Of a DNA stretch of 50,146 nt, positions 7,098 to 14,760 are shown in pieces. The notes beneath the pieces were generated by a model. It saw nothing but the letters and a program-made list of their open reading frames with translations, made no database searches and was not told the origin of the DNA. Made by a program: the position numbers and the translations under genes. Position 1 is the stretch's first letter, and each line of letters begins with the position of its first letter. This stretch comes from a virus, in IMG/VR virus record IMGVR_UViG_3300046515_000099, positions 1-50,146 of that record. One strand, 5' to 3'.

Positions 7098-8737
7098 GCC
7101 GCCACCTGCTGCAGGACCACCCCGTCCATGCTGAACGCATCACCGTGGATGTGAACGAGGTCGTCGAGTGCGCCCCAGTTGACGGTGAGCACCGAGATTG
7201 GGGCACGGCCTTCGTATACAGCCTTTACCAGCGCCTCGAGATCGGTCACTTGAGCTTCGAGCTTCATAGGCTTGGATTCCACCTTTGCAGATGGTGCCGC
7301 TGTGGTAGCGCGGGGTGATGACTTCTCCGCGTTCGCCACTACCGGAATCGGCTTTGGCTCGGCTGCTTTAGCATCCTCTGTCGCCTTCAAAGCCGCAGCG
7401 TCAGATATCTTCTTGGCTTCTTCCAGCCGGATCTGCTCGCGCTGTCTTTCGAGACGATCCCGTTCGGCTTTCTGATGCTCATCGATACGCACTTTGATTA
7501 GCGCGACCAGGTCGTCGTTGGCCTTCAGGACCAATTGCTGCACGTCGTTGAACAGGAAGTTATGGTCGACGGCCAGTTCGGCTAGGCTGGCGAGGTTGAG
7601 GCGGATGGCGTCGGCTTTCTGGCTGGCATCGATCTTCGCGCGGGCAAGTTCGCTTTCGGCAGCGTCGCGCAGACTGGCTATCGACTTCTTGCCTTTGATG
7701 GCGCCGGCGAAGTAAGCAGCAACTTGAGGCAAAAGCACTCGACCACCCAGCGATGCATTGATCTGGTCGATGTGCAGTCTCAGCGCAGACTGCGCAGTCA
7801 TAACGATCTCGTCGCGAATGGCTACCTTGCGAGCCTTGACCAGCTTTTCGAGCTCCAGGCGTTTGGCGCGAGTCTGCTCGCTGATCTGGTCGATAGTGCG
7901 GAACAGGAGGTCGATTGATTCTGTTTGGCTCAGCGCGTGCTGTTTTGCAGCCGCGAGTTTCGATTCGACGTCACCGCACCACTTAACCGTTTTGTCAGCG
8001 TCCGCGAAATGCTGGTCGGTCTGCAGATCGGTGTTGATGGCGCCAATTACCGCAAGCGAGTGCGCCTTGAACTGCTCAAGGTTGCTGGCGGTGACCATGC
8101 CAGTTACCTCGATGCGCAGGGCAGGAAGGCTGTCAGGCGAGCTGCCAACCACATCGGCGACAACCTCAGCCGGTGAGTGCCCGGCCAGATCTGTCTCGAA
8201 CTGTTTCCAGCCTTCGACAAGCTGAGCGGCGCGGCCGGCGACCGGTCGGTACTCCATGGAGACGAAGTTTTCGGCGGTGCCGTCGGAGCAGACAAAGATC
8301 ACACGTTCTGCGCCACTCACAAGCAGTTGCTGCTCAAGCTGCCAGTAATAATGCGGGTCGAGCTCTTCGGCGCGCACCTGGGCGACGAGAGACTCGTTCC
8401 AGAGTTTGTGCTCGAACAGGGTATCGCCGAGCATGGTCGCGCCATCCATCGACGCCAGAAGGTTGCCGCTGGTGCCGACGATTGGGTAAAGCTCTTCGCC
8501 GATCTGCGCTTCCACGAGAGGTCGGGCGGACGCTTCGGTGGCATGGCCTTTGTCGAAGATGCGCTGCTGATTTGGCGTGACCTCCGGCGTGATGCCGGTT
8601 TTCTTCATGTTCAGCAGCTCTGTGCGGCTTTGATACTTCGAAGCGCCCATCATTGCCGGGGCTTCGGAGGCGGTGTAATGCTTAGCGCGCAGGGCATGCC
8701 ACTCGGCGCTGCCCTGAGAGACGTTGTGAATGATCAT
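7094..8737 (-). CDS. YqaJ-type exonuclease with long C-terminal coiled-coil extension
   Basis: A 547-residue protein. The first ~200 residues match YqaJ/lambda-exonuclease-like viral recombinases: QGSAEWHALRAKHYTASEA at the N-terminus, then GHATEASARP, the SMDGATMLGDTLFEHKLWN metal-site region and HYYWQLEQQLL. The enzyme degrades one strand of linear DNA to give 3' ends for the annealing partner. Residues about 200-460 form an additional helical region with two coiled coils, resembling the separate DUF1351-type proteins found beside RecT in other phages. The last ~60 residues follow an Ala/Pro-rich linker. Usual YqaJ proteins have 200-330 residues, so this looks like a fusion. It overlaps the RecT gene by 4 bp. 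Confidence 0.85.
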   Translation of the reverse strand: MIIHNVSQGSAEWHALRAKHYTASEAPAMMGASKYQSRTELLNMKKTGITPEVTPNQQRIFDKGHATEASARPLVEAQIGEELYPIVGTSGNLLASMDGATMLGDTLFEHKLWNESLVAQVRAEELDPHYYWQLEQQLLVSGAERVIFVCSDGTAENFVSMEYRPVAGRAAQLVEGWKQFETDLAGHSPAEVVADVVGSSPDSLPALRIEVTGMVTASNLEQFKAHSLAVIGAINTDLQTDQHFADADKTVKWCGDVESKLAAAKQHALSQTESIDLLFRTIDQISEQTRAKRLELEKLVKARKVAIRDEIVMTAQSALRLHIDQINASLGGRVLLPQVAAYFAGAIKGKKSIASLRDAAESELARAKIDASQKADAIRLNLASLAELAVDHNFLFNDVQQLVLKANDDLVALIKVRIDEHQKAERDRLERQREQIRLEEAKKISDAAALKATEDAKAAEPKPIPVVANAEKSSPRATTAAPSAKVESKPMKLEAQVTDLEALVKAVYEGRAPISVLTVNWGALDDLVHIHGDAFSMDGVVLQQVAA

Positions 8738-9489
8738 GCTGCTTCTCCTTCGAGTGGCTTCAACTGACTGATAGCGTCGGTCTGCTCGGCTGTCAGCGTG
8801 TATTTACTGCTTACGGTGGCGATCAGATGCTCAGGCGAGGTCTTGCCCGCTTCGATCGCGTTGCGCCAAGCTGGCAGGTTCTCGGCAAGCTTCTCGTCCG
8901 GATACGCTGGCAGTTCCACTGGCGCATCAATCTTCGGCACGCTGGTCAGGGCAGGCGCGGAGTCACGATCCTTCTGCATGTCCTGCAACTCTTCCGCGAC
9001 CGGCATACCGCGCAGTACGTCCGGAAAAACGTCACGCAGGGCGAACGCCCTGGCGCGCATCTGACGCATACGCTTGGGGTGCTGCGTCCAAGGACCCTGC
9101 TTGCCTGCCAGGCCTGCCTGCTTTGCGTCGTCCATGCTGAACGTGCGGGACTGCTCATTCTCGCCGCGACGCTTCACTCGGCATGTGGCAACGTTCCCGT
9201 CGTCCTCTTCATAGACGTACTCGCAAAGAGTCGATCCGCGCACGAGGGCGATCACTGCGTCACCCCACAACGCCGGACGGCCGTTGATGACCGCGATGTT
9301 CTGCATTGCCTGAAGCGGCTGCAGGCCCAGCTCAAGGCCCCACTGAATCGCCACCAGGATGTTGCCCGGGTTGCCGAGGAACTCTTTCGGCACGATGGTC
9401 GACTTGGCGAGGATGTCGGCGAACGCCATCGCCTCAGTCAATGACGACGGGGTGAGGCTGAATGACTGCTTAACGGTTAAATCGGACAT
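8734..9489 (-). CDS. RecT-family single-strand annealing protein
   Basis: 251 residues. Recognisable RecT features are the N-terminal SSLTEAMAFADILAKS, PGNILVAIQWGLELGLQPLQ, the strand NGRPALWGDAVIALV and RMRQMRARAFALRDVFPD. It binds the single-stranded DNA made by the neighbouring exonuclease and anneals it to homologous DNA, supporting phage recombination and replication. The start at ATG 9489 follows GGGAG. An in-frame ATG six codons earlier has a poorer site. The 4-bp overlap with the exonuclease gene implies coordinated production. Confidence 0.87.
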   Translation of the reverse strand: MSDLTVKQSFSLTPSSLTEAMAFADILAKSTIVPKEFLGNPGNILVAIQWGLELGLQPLQAMQNIAVINGRPALWGDAVIALVRGSTLCEYVYEEDDGNVATCRVKRRGENEQSRTFSMDDAKQAGLAGKQGPWTQHPKRMRQMRARAFALRDVFPDVLRGMPVAEELQDMQKDRDSAPALTSVPKIDAPVELPAYPDEKLAENLPAWRNAIEAGKTSPEHLIATVSSKYTLTAEQTDAISQLKPLEGEAA

Positions 9490-9553
9490 GCGTGTCTCCC
9501 GCGCCATCCGTGTGCCGGGGCGCTGCGATTGAATAGGGTGGGGGTGGGTTGAA

Positions 9554-9661
9554 TCAGTGCGGTGCGTAAGCGCTGGCGATCATCCAGGCAGAGCAGAAGA
9601 GCAGGGTGAAGAAGCTGCCGCGCCAGAAGGCCCAGCGCTTTGCGTGCTGGTAGCGGGTCAT
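9554..9661 (-). CDS. 35-residue single-span membrane peptide
   Basis: A tiny protein, MTRYQHAKRWAFWRGSFFTL onward, with a basic N-terminus and one hydrophobic span (residues about 14-31). Its ATG overlaps the stop of the upstream gene as ATGA. The coupling and good membrane pattern support it. The function is unknown. It could be an inner-membrane peptide altering host physiology. Confidence 0.5.
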   Translation of the reverse strand: MTRYQHAKRWAFWRGSFFTLLFCSAWMIASAYAPH

Positions 9662-10113
9662 CGCTTTGGCTCCAGCGCCTTGATAGCTGACTTGCCCAGT
9701 GCACGGAGCGATCGCCGAAAATTGCCGAGGTCTCTGCGCGCTTTCTTTCGAGCCCTGACGAAATACCAAGCCCGAGTGCAATGCACGCAGCCACGCTTGA
9801 GTAAATAATCTGAGACCTCGTCGTCGTTCAGGCTTCGATCTTCTTCATCCGACCACCCTCGGAACGCTTCCCACATATGCGTTCTCCGACGATTTTTCTC
9901 GTCATAGAGGATCCGCCAATGTTCTTCGCTTCCGTTAGGCCATGGCAGCTCGCCGAGCTCTGGGTGAGGGTTTGCAGGCTTCGGCCCAATCAGGTCGAAC
10001 CGGTTTTCGCAACGACCTAGGTGCAGACCAATCTCTGCGGTCAGAGACTTCATCCTTTGGATGGCGCTTTCGTGTGCCGCCAGGGTGACGAGGATCGAAC
10101 GCTCAAGCTTCAT
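9658..10113 (-). CDS. Hypothetical early phage protein, 151 aa
   Basis: A basic protein with a conserved-looking CVHCTRAWYFVRARKKARRD segment (residues about 110-130) and an Arg-rich end, compatible with nucleic-acid binding. It overlaps the upstream 73-residue gene by 4 bp and the downstream membrane peptide by 4 bp. The family is not recognised. Confidence 0.6.
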   Translation of the reverse strand: MKLERSILVTLAAHESAIQRMKSLTAEIGLHLGRCENRFDLIGPKPANPHPELGELPWPNGSEEHWRILYDEKNRRRTHMWEAFRGWSDEEDRSLNDDEVSDYLLKRGCVHCTRAWYFVRARKKARRDLGNFRRSLRALGKSAIKALEPKR

Positions 10114-10331
10114 GCTCGCACCTCATAAGCCAGCGTCCACTCGCCACACAGGCAAGCTCGGCGGCTCCACGCTTCAGGATTTGAGATGTGAGCGCGCTCG
10201 GCCGCCTGCATGGCTTCGAACATGGTTAGCCCCTTGAAGACCATCAGAACGCGATCCTCAGGAACGGCCAGGTAGTCGGGAAGCTCGGCCAATTGTTCGT
10301 AGATCAGGGATTTCACGATTGGCGTGCTCAT
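10110..10331 (-). CDS. Hypothetical early phage protein, 73 aa
   Basis: A small soluble protein starting MSTPIVKSLIYEQLAELPDY, with a CLCGEW motif near the C-terminus. The ATG overlaps the stop of the gene upstream as ATGA, and its own stop overlaps the next start. It is part of a run of five coupled small genes (9554-10881). The function is unknown. Confidence 0.55.
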   Translation of the reverse strand: MSTPIVKSLIYEQLAELPDYLAVPEDRVLMVFKGLTMFEAMQAAERAHISNPEAWSRRACLCGEWTLAYEVRA

Positions 10332-10546
10332 GCTGCCGCCTCCAGAAGCTCACGGTAGCGAATCATTTCGGCGGCGCGAATGCGCTTCACCAGCTCGTCA
10401 CGCTCTTGAGCGGTGATGACCGAGAGCTCGCATGAAAGGTAGGCAGCCATGCACGCCCGCTCTGCGACGTGGACCGGAAGGATCGAGCTCGGGATAAACT
10501 TGAGCTCGCTTTCGATTCGGTGAATTGCGATTTCATGTGGTGTCAT
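10328..10546 (-). CDS. Hypothetical helical early protein, 72 aa
   Basis: Starts MTPHEIAIHRIESELKFIPS and is predicted to be almost entirely helical. The start is the ATG that overlaps the upstream TGA (positions 10543-10546). It has no signal peptide or metal motif and no recognised family. Confidence 0.55.
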   Translation of the reverse strand: MTPHEIAIHRIESELKFIPSSILPVHVAERACMAAYLSCELSVITAQERDELVKRIRAAEMIRYRELLEAAA

Positions 10547-10881
10547 GCTGCCCACCATTCGTTGAAGTCCTTCAGAGATTCGGCCCGGTCGATGGCGTAA
10601 TCCTCCGCCGCGCAGTTGGCCTCATCTTCCAATTGCTCCCACAGAAGGTTTTCGATCTCCTCGGCGAGGCGATCAGCAACAGCCGCGCAACCATTCTTGC
10701 CAAGGTCTTCCGGTTTTCCGTCATCATCGTATGTGTAGCCAGAGACGATTTCGAACTCCATTTCCCGGTAACCGTGGTAGTCCTCAGGGCTCGCCCAGGA
10801 GTTAGGGTTTCCCTTCACATTGACCGCGCTGCTGATGTCGCACTTGAGGACGTAATCCTCGATGATCACTTCGTAAGTCAT
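10543..10881 (-). CDS. Hypothetical acidic early protein, 112 aa
   Basis: Starts MTYEVIIEDYVLKCDISSAV after a strong GGAGG site. Residues 1-60 look like beta strands (VIIEDYVL, MEFEIVSGYTY). The C-terminal half is a very acidic helix. It is the first gene of a coupled run, after a 108-bp gap. The function is unknown. Strong acidity is common in small phage inhibitors, but that alone is weak evidence. Confidence 0.6.
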   Translation of the reverse strand: MTYEVIIEDYVLKCDISSAVNVKGNPNSWASPEDYHGYREMEFEIVSGYTYDDDGKPEDLGKNGCAAVADRLAEEIENLLWEQLEDEANCAAEDYAIDRAESLKDFNEWWAA

Positions 10882-10989
10882 GGTCGCCTCCGTGGCGAGC
10901 TGAGACCGCATTGATCAGATGCCCGCGCAGGTGACCAAGCCCGTGCCGTGAAGCACGCGGGCACCTGTCGATGCGGTCGATGGGGTGGG

Positions 10990-11250
10990 TTATTCGGTGG
11001 CGGGGTCCGGGAGCGGTTGCCAGTGGGTGATCCACCAGTCATCGCCGTGCGGAGAGCTGTAGCTGTCGAAGTAGGAGAGGTCGCGGCTATTGCAAACAGG
11101 CACATACTCGCCCATTGCTACTTCGCTTCCTTGTTCATCGTTCGGGGATCCATCTTCGTTTTCATGGCGGCGGATGTACTTCACGGAAACCAGCAGATCG
11201 CAGCGATGCTTAGGCCTGCGGTCGTCGTTGACACTGATCCAGCCGCTCAT
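10990..11250 (-). CDS. DUF551-family protein
   Basis: 86 residues, starting MSGWISVNDDRRPKHRCDLL and ending with WWITHWQPLPDPATE. The N-terminal GWIxV-x-P and the C-terminal THWQPLP-P are the signature of DUF551, a small beta-rich family very common in phage early regions and of unknown function. It overlaps the upstream gene by 4 bp. Confidence 0.78.
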   Translation of the reverse strand: MSGWISVNDDRRPKHRCDLLVSVKYIRRHENEDGSPNDEQGSEVAMGEYVPVCNSRDLSYFDSYSSPHGDDWWITHWQPLPDPATE

Positions 11251-11486
11251 GCCGCCTCCGGGTACTTCTCGCCGCAGAACATGCAGTAGCTGCCCAGCAC
11301 GTTGATCTTCGCCTTGGCTGCGACCTCTTTGCCTTTGGCCGTCGTCCGAGTGCCGACAATCTCGCACTCAGCATATTGACGACCGGCAGGGATCAGCATG
11401 TAACCGGCCAGAGTTGCTTTGGCACCCATGATTTCCGGGTGGCGTTCGGCCGCCGCCTTTTCAAAAACTGATCTGCAGTCGCACAT
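11247..11486 (-). CDS. Small protein with probable zinc-binding cysteines
   Basis: 79 residues. CDC near the N-terminus and CMFCGEKYPEAA at the C-terminus could together form a zinc ribbon. The middle is a likely small beta domain (GRQYAECEIVGTRTTAKGKE). The ATG at 11486 follows AAGGAG. The function is unknown. Confidence 0.6.
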   Translation of the reverse strand: MCDCRSVFEKAAAERHPEIMGAKATLAGYMLIPAGRQYAECEIVGTRTTAKGKEVAAKAKINVLGSYCMFCGEKYPEAA

Positions 11487-11602
11487 CTCAATCTCCTTGC
11501 TGATTAACCAAACACACAGAACTACCCACGCAAGAACGCGAACGGCCAAATAGGCAGCGGAGAATGGGTAGTGCGGTGTGTTCGGGAGGGTGTGGGAGGG
11601 TA

Positions 11603-11935
11603 TTACGCGCGTGTTTTGCCAATCTCGGCGGCAGCATGGACTATTGCTCTGCGGGTTGCGGCAAACTCATCGCCGTTGAAGTCTTCACAATTAACTTGGA
11701 CTTCATCGCCAAGAGGTAGCCAAGCAAGCGCCTGATGCAGAGTGGCATGCCACCGAAACTTTATTCCCAACTGCACAGCCAGCCGCAGCGCATCACCATC
11801 ATCTTCCAGCGGGTTCCACCAATGCCCACATTCAGAACTTCCAATCCATGCCATAAAAACGCCGTTGGCATCGATAGGCGGCTCGCGCCTATAAGCCTTT
11901 GCGGCAAGCATGAGCAGCTTCTTGTCTTCACTCAT
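11603..11935 (-). CDS. Hypothetical phage protein of the NPLxDDGDALRLAV type
   Basis: 110 residues starting MSEDKKLLMLAAKAYRRE. The segment HWWNPLEDDGDALRLAVQLG is one I recognise from many small enterobacterial and Pseudomonas phage proteins of unknown function. The ATG at 11935 has GAGGGG upstream. Directly upstream on this strand is a terminator-like hairpin (11957-11980), the same hairpin-then-RBS arrangement seen in the late region. Confidence 0.65.
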   Translation of the reverse strand: MSEDKKLLMLAAKAYRREPPIDANGVFMAWIGSSECGHWWNPLEDDGDALRLAVQLGIKFRWHATLHQALAWLPLGDEVQVNCEDFNGDEFAATRRAIVHAAAEIGKTRA

Positions 11936-11956
11936 CGCAATCCCCTCTTCGTGAAA

Positions 11957-11980
11957 GTAAAAACCCGGCCTAGACCGGGT
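11957..11980 (-). terminator. Intrinsic terminator-like hairpin, leftward
   Basis: On the minus strand the stem ACCCGG...CCGGGT is followed by five T. It lies inside the leftward operon, 22 bp before the next gene's start codon. It may therefore attenuate transcription unless antitermination acts. Confidence 0.6.
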
Positions 11981-12407
11981 CGCGCTGATGCTTGGCTCGC
12001 TCACATATAGGTGGCTGCCGTAGGATTGGGTTAGTCCATGATGCGCAATCTCCTATTGCTCGCTCACTGGGAAGGCAGTGGCTACCTGTTGAATGGGGTG
12101 ATACGAGCAGCGCGCCAGCTTCAACGCCGAAGCTCCACCGCAACGCTTTCGGCTCCAGCTTTCGCTTTCAACGCCTACTGGGTTGCCCGTATCGGGGTGA
12201 TGCAGATGTCCGCGCTACTGGATGACAGCGTTATCACCATGTCGGGCTTTCAGGCTTGCTCGCTCAGGTATCTGTCGACGAATTGCCGTTTCGCTCATTC
12301 TGCTTTGAGCCTTCATCTGCATCGGTAGAGCGTCTCGCCGGTAACGACATTTGATCCGGACGATTCGAGGCGCTCTCCGATGGGCACTCTTGCGAATGCC
12401 GACGGCT
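11981..12407. other. Gene-poor gap in the leftward operon
   Basis: No convincing gene is seen here. On the minus strand a short frame from ATG 12322 stops at TAG 12215 and then stays open to 12053, as expected of a decayed gene or of chance. A plus-strand frame (12038-12328) also exists but has Leu/Ser/Arg-rich content and a poor ribosome binding site. I accept neither. Confidence 0.4.
12215..12322 (-). CDS. Candidate 35-residue peptide, uncertain
   Basis: Reads MQMKAQSRMSETAIRRQIPE and onward to TAG, a charged helical peptide. No strong ribosome binding site precedes it. The frame continues without another stop for 53 codons after the TAG, so an interrupted gene is an alternative. Confidence 0.22.
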   Translation of the reverse strand: MQMKAQSRMSETAIRRQIPERASLKARHGDNAVIQ

Positions 12408-12605
12408 TTAATCGATCACGTAGTCTGCATGCCGCACACACTGGGCATGGTTATCATCAGCGACCAGGCAGGACATCTCGCCTGACTCAAATGAGTAAGC
12501 GCTGATCGGTGTTTCTTCGGCGGCTAGCAAACCGGCCTGCTCCTCGTTGTCAGCAGTGACGATCACTTCGCAGATCGCCATGAGCCTGAAACTGTATGTA
12601 GGCAT
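12408..12605 (-). CDS. Small early protein, 65 aa
   Basis: Starts MPTYSFRLMAICEVIVTADN after a good GGAGG site. The pattern is beta-rich: SFRLMAICEVIVTADNEEQA, then a helix, then GEMSCLVADDN. The function is not recognised. It is the first or second gene transcribed from the leftward promoter, a place where many phages keep host-takeover or antitermination genes. Confidence 0.6.
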   Translation of the reverse strand: MPTYSFRLMAICEVIVTADNEEQAGLLAAEETPISAYSFESGEMSCLVADDNHAQCVRHADYVID

Positions 12606-12733
12606 TTCACATCCTCCAGTTGATTTCCCGTCTGGCCCTGTATCCAAGGCCAGCCAGTGAAATCTGTTCTTTCGGGTTCCGTTACCTGCCACGGTTTCCT
12701 TGGCTGCCTTGCGGCTATCTCCACCACGCTCAT
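12563..12733 (-). CDS. Possible first gene of the leftward operon, 56 aa
   Basis: Starts MSVVEIAARQPRKPWQVTEP with AGAGGA nine bases upstream, and overlaps the next gene by 43 bp in another frame. The N-terminal part is basic. It occupies the position of lambda N, downstream of a boxA-like sequence, but lacks an obvious Arg-rich motif. Coding is plausible, not certain. Confidence 0.4.
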   Translation of the reverse strand: MSVVEIAARQPRKPWQVTEPERTDFTGWPWIQGQTGNQLEDVKCLHTVSGSWRSAK

Positions 12734-12920
12734 CGCCTGAGTCCTCTCTTGGCCTGCGTCACACATTTCATGACCGGTGTTCTTCGCTGGCTGGCTTGCG
12801 TGGTTTCGCGCACTCACATCTGGTGAGCACGGCCAGTTCCAGAGCTGGCATGGGTCGACTGTTTGTTGCTCGCATTTACCGGTTGCCCGGGGTAGTCGAT
12901 CGCGAGGATCTCAGCAGGGG

Positions 12921-12929
12921 TAAAGAGCG
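12921..12929 (-). promoter_or_regulatory. boxA-like antitermination element in the leftward leader
   Basis: The minus strand reads CGCTCTTTA, matching the boxA consensus. It is about 50-60 bases downstream of the proposed start of leftward transcription and before the first gene, the position of lambda nutL. A boxB hairpin is not convincing. Confidence 0.45.
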
Positions 12930-12981
12930 CAGACCCGATTGAGGCCCTGTCGCACCGTTGGTTTGTCGCTGCGATGGGTGA

Positions 12982-13011
12982 ACAATACCTGTGGGTAACG
13001 CATTTGGTCAA
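12982..13011 (-). promoter_or_regulatory. Leftward early promoter (PL-like)
   Basis: On the minus strand TTGACC (13011-13006), an 18-bp spacer and TATTGT (12987-12982) make a sigma70 promoter. One operator palindrome covers the -10 and the other meets the -35, the layout expected of a repressor-controlled PL. Confidence 0.65.
12985..12998. promoter_or_regulatory. Repressor operator, left cluster, site 1
   Basis: ATACCTGTGGGTAA matches the right-cluster operator TTACCTATGGGTAA at 12 of 14 positions. It overlaps the -10 of the leftward promoter. Confidence 0.7.
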
Positions 13012-13024
13012 TACCTTTAGGTAA
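13011..13024. promoter_or_regulatory. Repressor operator, left cluster, site 2
   Basis: ATACCTTTAGGTAA is a second site with the same TACC...GGTAA symmetry, 26 bp from the first (centre to centre) and abutting the -35 of the leftward promoter. Confidence 0.7.
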
Positions 13025-13042
13025 AGTATTTTTTGGAGGCGC

Positions 13043-13069
13043 AAAAAAAAGCCCGCTCAGTGCGGGCTT
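13043..13069 (-). terminator. Terminator of the repressor-kinase-partner operon
   Basis: The minus strand reads AGCCCGCACTGAGCGGGCT followed by eight T. It lies just after the partner gene and before the leftward promoter, so the lysogenic operon is insulated from the lytic one. Confidence 0.85.
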
Positions 13070-13087
13070 GGAGATTTGAGATACGAG

Positions 13088-13969
13088 CTACGCTGCCTCA
13101 GCTTCGAGTCGGTCCAGCAGCATCGCTCCTTCCTTGGCGCTGGTGACGGATATCAGATCAAAATTGCAGTCGTCTGCCATATCCTTCAGCAGGAAAATCT
13201 TTTCCTTATAGGCCTTTTGGCTTACCGGCTTCAATTGAGAGATCTGCAGATCGGAGGGCGTCACTAGCAGCAGCGATGGTTTCTGATCATGCCCGATCAA
13301 CGAGTCATGCCTCTTGAGCTGCTCAAGCCTAGTTATGCGCGCGCTTGCGATATCAAAAAGATTGCCCAGGCGTCCGCCAGGTAGCACCCCACAGATGTTG
13401 ATCGCGAGCCTGGAGGAAAAGTAGTCGCAGGGCAGTGCTAGTTCAGACCCGCGAATGTTAACGGGGACATGACGGCCAAAGTTCTGGGTTAGGGCCGGGT
13501 TGACCTTTGCCATGGCGACGCGCAGGCGCATCCAGTAGCTAGTTCGATCGTGCCCGCTCAGCGCCCCATCCTCGGCATGAATATCGCTCAAGCTGGATGT
13601 GAGGCTTATTCCTTGAAGGATCACGTCCTCCAAGCTTTCGCCAAGTCCTTCACGCTTGCTGCTGAGAGACACCCCATGGATACCGCTTGAAAACGTTCCT
13701 TTAAGGCCGGTAGTTGCGAAAGCAAGCGCCTTTTGAAGGGCCAGACTCATCATGGCCTTCATTCCTGCCGCCGACTCTCCATAAAGGCATTCCAGCGCCT
13801 TGTCTGAAATCGCGAGCTGTCCACCGACCTCTACGCCATCAGTGGCTACGACGCCGATAGTCAGACGCTCCCCCGACTGGACAATGGGCTCCATGTAAAC
13901 GGCTGCCCAGTCCGCATGGAAGGCGGGGAAGTCTGGAAATCCAGAAAAGTCAGTATTTTGCTCTGTCAT
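13088..13969 (-). CDS. Unknown protein coupled to the HipA-like kinase (rexAB position)
   Basis: 293 residues starting MTEQNTDFSGFPDFPAFHAD, soluble, with no signal or membrane segment. YMEPIVQSGERLTIGVVATD near residues 25-45 resembles the start of partner proteins (DUF3037-like) that accompany HipA-like kinases in bacteria, but I cannot assign a family firmly. Residues 155-220 are an alpha/beta stretch. Its ATG overlaps the kinase TGA as ATGA and a strong terminator follows, so it is the last gene of the repressor operon and should be made in the lysogen. Upstream in-frame codons to 14092 overlap the kinase and were rejected. A toxin partner or an exclusion function is inferred from position only. 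Confidence 0.7.
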   Translation of the reverse strand: MTEQNTDFSGFPDFPAFHADWAAVYMEPIVQSGERLTIGVVATDGVEVGGQLAISDKALECLYGESAAGMKAMMSLALQKALAFATTGLKGTFSSGIHGVSLSSKREGLGESLEDVILQGISLTSSLSDIHAEDGALSGHDRTSYWMRLRVAMAKVNPALTQNFGRHVPVNIRGSELALPCDYFSSRLAINICGVLPGGRLGNLFDIASARITRLEQLKRHDSLIGHDQKPSLLLVTPSDLQISQLKPVSQKAYKEKIFLLKDMADDCNFDLISVTSAKEGAMLLDRLEAEAA

Positions 13970-14760
13970 CGCGCCAACCCAAGGGTGCCTTGCCGTAAGT
14001 CCATGCCGCCTCCTATGAGGCCTGGCAGATGATGCACCCGTGCCTGCAGAAAGGCTACAACGTCTCGAACATGCTGCTCCGATACTTGACAAGGGCCAGG
14101 CAGGGCGGCATTTGCATGAGATAGAAAATTGCAGTCATTTAGAGGAAGAGATTCATCATTGACCATTTGCGCGCTTCTGCGTTTCTCAAATTCACTCACA
14201 TCTTCGATAAGCCGGGATAGGAGGTGATTGCAGATACTTCTGTCAGGGGATTTCAGCGGCTCACCTAAAGCTTCCTCGTGATCAATAAGCCAAAGCTTTC
14301 CGTCAGAACCTAGAAGCACATTCCGCAGGTTGCGGTCCGCATTGGCGATTATTTCATCGAATACAACTGACACCCGTTTTTTCGACCATGAGTTAATCGC
14401 GTCTGAAACCTCTTCCAGTCTCACCATTCTTGCGATCGGCTTGGCTCCTGTATCGACACTTGCCAGACAGATAACCCGAGGGCTGGTGACGCCGACCTGA
14501 GATCCTCGAGCGATTACCACTGACGTGTATGGCACCGGCAGGCCCAGGTATTGCCCAATCAGCGCACTTAATACCTCGGAAAACATCTGCTTTGGCGGCA
14601 AGAGCTTTATGTAGGCATGGTACTGATGTCCTCCTGGAAATCTGACCAGTCCGTAGAACAGGGGGTGCTGACCCCTCAGCTCTTTGTCTTCAACAGCTGC
14701 TCCGTTGATGTACACGCCCAAAGCAGGATCAGTGATTGCGTTTCTTTTTAGCAGGCTCAT
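13966..14760 (-). CDS. HipA-like protein kinase in the prophage immunity operon
   Basis: 264 residues with the layout of compact HipA-type kinases. HAYIK (48-52) gives the ATP-binding Lys52, and SEVLSALIGQYLGLPVP (61-77) the helix with the partner Glu. The catalytic loop is IIANADRNLRNVLL (137-150, Asp142) and the metal-binding motif is LIDHEE (158-163). Full HipA is about 440 residues; this one lacks the N-terminal subdomain. The expected activity is Ser/Thr phosphorylation of a host protein. Genetically it mirrors hipBA: an HTH gene lies directly upstream and overlaps it by 32 bp. I chose ATG 14760 because the longer frame to 14838 lies inside the repressor. The target and the role (toxin, exclusion, control of the repressor) are unknown. 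Confidence 0.8.
   Translation of the reverse strand: MSLLKRNAITDPALGVYINGAAVEDKELRGQHPLFYGLVRFPGGHQYHAYIKLLPPKQMFSEVLSALIGQYLGLPVPYTSVVIARGSQVGVTSPRVICLASVDTGAKPIARMVRLEEVSDAINSWSKKRVSVVFDEIIANADRNLRNVLLGSDGKLWLIDHEEALGEPLKSPDRSICNHLLSRLIEDVSEFEKRRSAQMVNDESLPLNDCNFLSHANAALPGPCQVSEQHVRDVVAFLQARVHHLPGLIGGGMDLRQGTLGLAR

Noticed and set aside
12038-12328. Plus-strand 96-codon frame in the early operon gap
   Set aside because: Poor ribosome binding site, Leu/Ser/Arg-rich composition without structure, and orientation against the operon.
12814-13044. Minus-strand frame starting within the left operators
   Set aside because: Its start codon lies upstream of the proposed leftward promoter and its body covers the leader with boxA. 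It is therefore unlikely to be translated.
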